Shown piece by piece: positions 62,809-64,000 of a stretch of DNA of 64,000 bases; positions within the stretch are counted from its first letter, which is position 1; each line of letters starts with the position of its first letter. A program made the position numbers and the translations under genes. Origin of the DNA: Sphingobacterium kitahiroshimense (GTDB lineage Bacteria > Bacteroidota > Bacteroidia > Sphingobacteriales > Sphingobacteriaceae); the NCBI RefSeq assembly GCF_025961315.1, contig NZ_JAOQNK010000001.1:3410001-3474000 (forward strand), given 5' to 3'. The notes under the pieces are model-generated. The model had not been told where the DNA came from, ran no database searches, and worked only from the letters and a program-made list of their open reading frames with translations.

Positions 62809-64000
62809 ATGAGTTATCAACCGTATAAAAAGTCCATTTGGCTGTCTACTACAATGGCATTGTTGACAGCAAATCTCTTTGCCCAGTCTCCTGCAAACAT
62901 TGAAAATAAGATTTCAGTACGCTGGGAAGTTCCAACAGGAATAAGTTTAAAGAAAAACCCGACGTCTAAATTAATCATTAAAAACACAGACAGTCAGCAA
63001 ATTGCACTTAAAGATTGGTCACTATGGTTTAATTTCATCCGTGGAATAGACGCAAAATCTGTTGATTCCCGTTTTAAGTTGTCACATCGTAATGGAGATT
63101 TATTCCAGATCGAATTTGCAAAAAACAATTTAACGCTACAGCCCAAAGATACCATTGAAATCAATTTTACAACACTCGGTGGCCTGATAAATTATACAGA
63201 TGGACCAATCGGGCTTTACGTAAGCTATGATGGTAAAGACACTTATGCGGACATCAAAAACTATGAAGCACAGCGCAATACCTTTACGGCAGAACAGCGT
63301 AAAGCCTATTTAGAGCAGAAGTTTGCGAGCAATGAACTTCTTTCTAAAGGCTCGCAGCAAGATATTCTTCCGCTACCGGCGCAAGCAAGCTTTGATAAAA
63401 CAAAGTCATTTAAATTGACAAATACCGTTTCAATCAATAGCGATAATGATTTTAATAATGAAGCGGGTTTATTCATACAGTTCTTAAAAGAACAAACAGG
63501 AATACAGGCACAGAAAAGCACGAGTAAAGACGCTCAAATCAAGATCGTTAAAACTGCAGGCTTTGAAGATGAGGCTTATACATTGAATATTGATAGCAAA
63601 GGAATCGAAATTAAAGCAAGTACCGCAACGGGTGCATTCTACGGCTTACAGTCATTAAAATCTTTAATTCCTGCCGCAGCATGGAGCACGACGAATAAAT
63701 CATTGAATTTCCCATATGCTCAGGTAAAAGATCAGCCCCGTTTCCCGTATCGTGGTCTCATGCTGGATGTGGCACGTAATTTCCATAGCAAAGCTGAGGT
63801 ACTTCGTATTTTGGATGCAATGGCGCAGTACAAACTGAATAAATTTCACTTCCACTTCATCGATGATGAGGGCTGGCGTTTAGAAATTCCAGGACTACCT
63901 GAATTGACTGAGGTCGGTAGTGTACGCTCTGCCAACTTTAAAGATGGAAAAGCCATACAACCGGCCTATGGATCTGGAGCGGTAGCAAAAGAAAAACAAT
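62809..64000 (+). CDS. GH20 beta-N-acetylhexosaminidase, 3' end outside window
   Basis: The frame runs from the ATG at 62809-62811 past the end of the window (397 codons visible). The signal peptide (about 1-30, to LFAQS) is followed by a carbohydrate-binding-like domain seen in chitobiase-type enzymes (about 35-170). A GH20b domain comes next (about 190-290), then the start of the catalytic barrel with RFPYRGLMLDVARNFHSKAEVLRILDAMAQYKLNKFHFHFIDDEGWRLEI. The catalytic Asp-Glu pair would lie downstream, outside. It removes terminal GlcNAc or GalNAc. TATCTTTA at 62768-62775 is a near match to a -7 element. Confidence 0.9.
   Translation, partial: MSYQPYKKSIWLSTTMALLTANLFAQSPANIENKISVRWEVPTGISLKKNPTSKLIIKNTDSQQIALKDWSLWFNFIRGIDAKSVDSRFKLSHRNGDLFQIEFAKNNLTLQPKDTIEINFTTLGGLINYTDGPIGLYVSYDGKDTYADIKNYEAQRNTFTAEQRKAYLEQKFASNELLSKGSQQDILPLPAQASFDKTKSFKLTNTVSINSDNDFNNEAGLFIQFLKEQTGIQAQKSTSKDAQIKIVKTAGFEDEAYTLNIDSKGIEIKASTATGAFYGLQSLKSLIPAAAWSTTNKSLNFPYAQVKDQPRFPYRGLMLDVARNFHSKAEVLRILDAMAQYKLNKFHFHFIDDEGWRLEIPGLPELTEVGSVRSANFKDGKAIQPAYGSGAVAKEKQ

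Overview
The window looks like a chromosomal segment of a Sphingobacteriaceae bacterium (phylum Bacteroidota), most likely Sphingobacterium. The signs are SusC/SusD pairs, TonB-dependent receptors with carboxypeptidase-like N-domains, Bacteroidota promoters of the form TTG-N19-21-TAnnTTTG, few Shine-Dalgarno sites in core genes, low G+C and the style of the housekeeping genes. No rRNA or CRISPR array was seen. One tRNA (Glu, TTC) is present.

Region 1 (1-30636) is mostly ordinary core genome. It holds the folP 3' part, murF, an MFS carboxylate/hexuronate-type transporter, a TonB-dependent receptor, a PadR-PspC pair with a clear operator, VanZ, ComF, rlmN, a GNAT enzyme, miaE and an LLM oxidoreductase. 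An overlapping mprF / VirJ-type hydrolase pair follows, probably for making and removing aminoacyl-phosphatidylglycerol. Then come a glycosyltransferase, an MBL-fold hydrolase, an RND efflux operon (adaptor, pump, outer-membrane channel), an amidohydrolase and a Tat-exported Gfo/Idh/MocA oxidoreductase.

Region 2 (about 30.7-44.4 kb) is accessory. It has a membrane-bound LytTR-like regulator, several unknown genes, a MauE-like redox membrane protein with a small exported two-cysteine protein, and a leftward TlpA-like thioredoxin / SusC / SusD operon. Its non-coding parts are the most unusual in the window. There is a 21-bp-phased repeat array before the MauE gene, and a stop-free 1.2-kb stretch dense in inverted repeats before the TlpA gene. 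Further upstream lies a nested, possibly switchable RNA fold directly behind a good promoter.

Region 3 (44.4-55.4 kb) is a defence-type island, very A+T rich at its left end. It holds an XRE regulator, a Panacea-domain (SocA-like) gene coupled to a 638-residue membrane protein, a complete IS407-group insertion sequence with a 4-bp target duplication, a PD-(D/E)XK nuclease with no close name, and divergent from it a Septu-like ATPase/HNH pair with a long extra N-terminal domain.

Region 4 (55.7-64 kb) has two N-acetylglucosamine-active glycosidases (GH84 and a partial GH20). Between them is a decaying toxin/immunity-style cluster next to tRNA-Glu. It contains a tandem pair of secreted C39-like proteases of which one has lost both catalytic residues, an IS3 remnant abutting a frameshifted polymorphic-toxin tail, an overlapping likely immunity gene, two dead XRE regulators and another gene tail.
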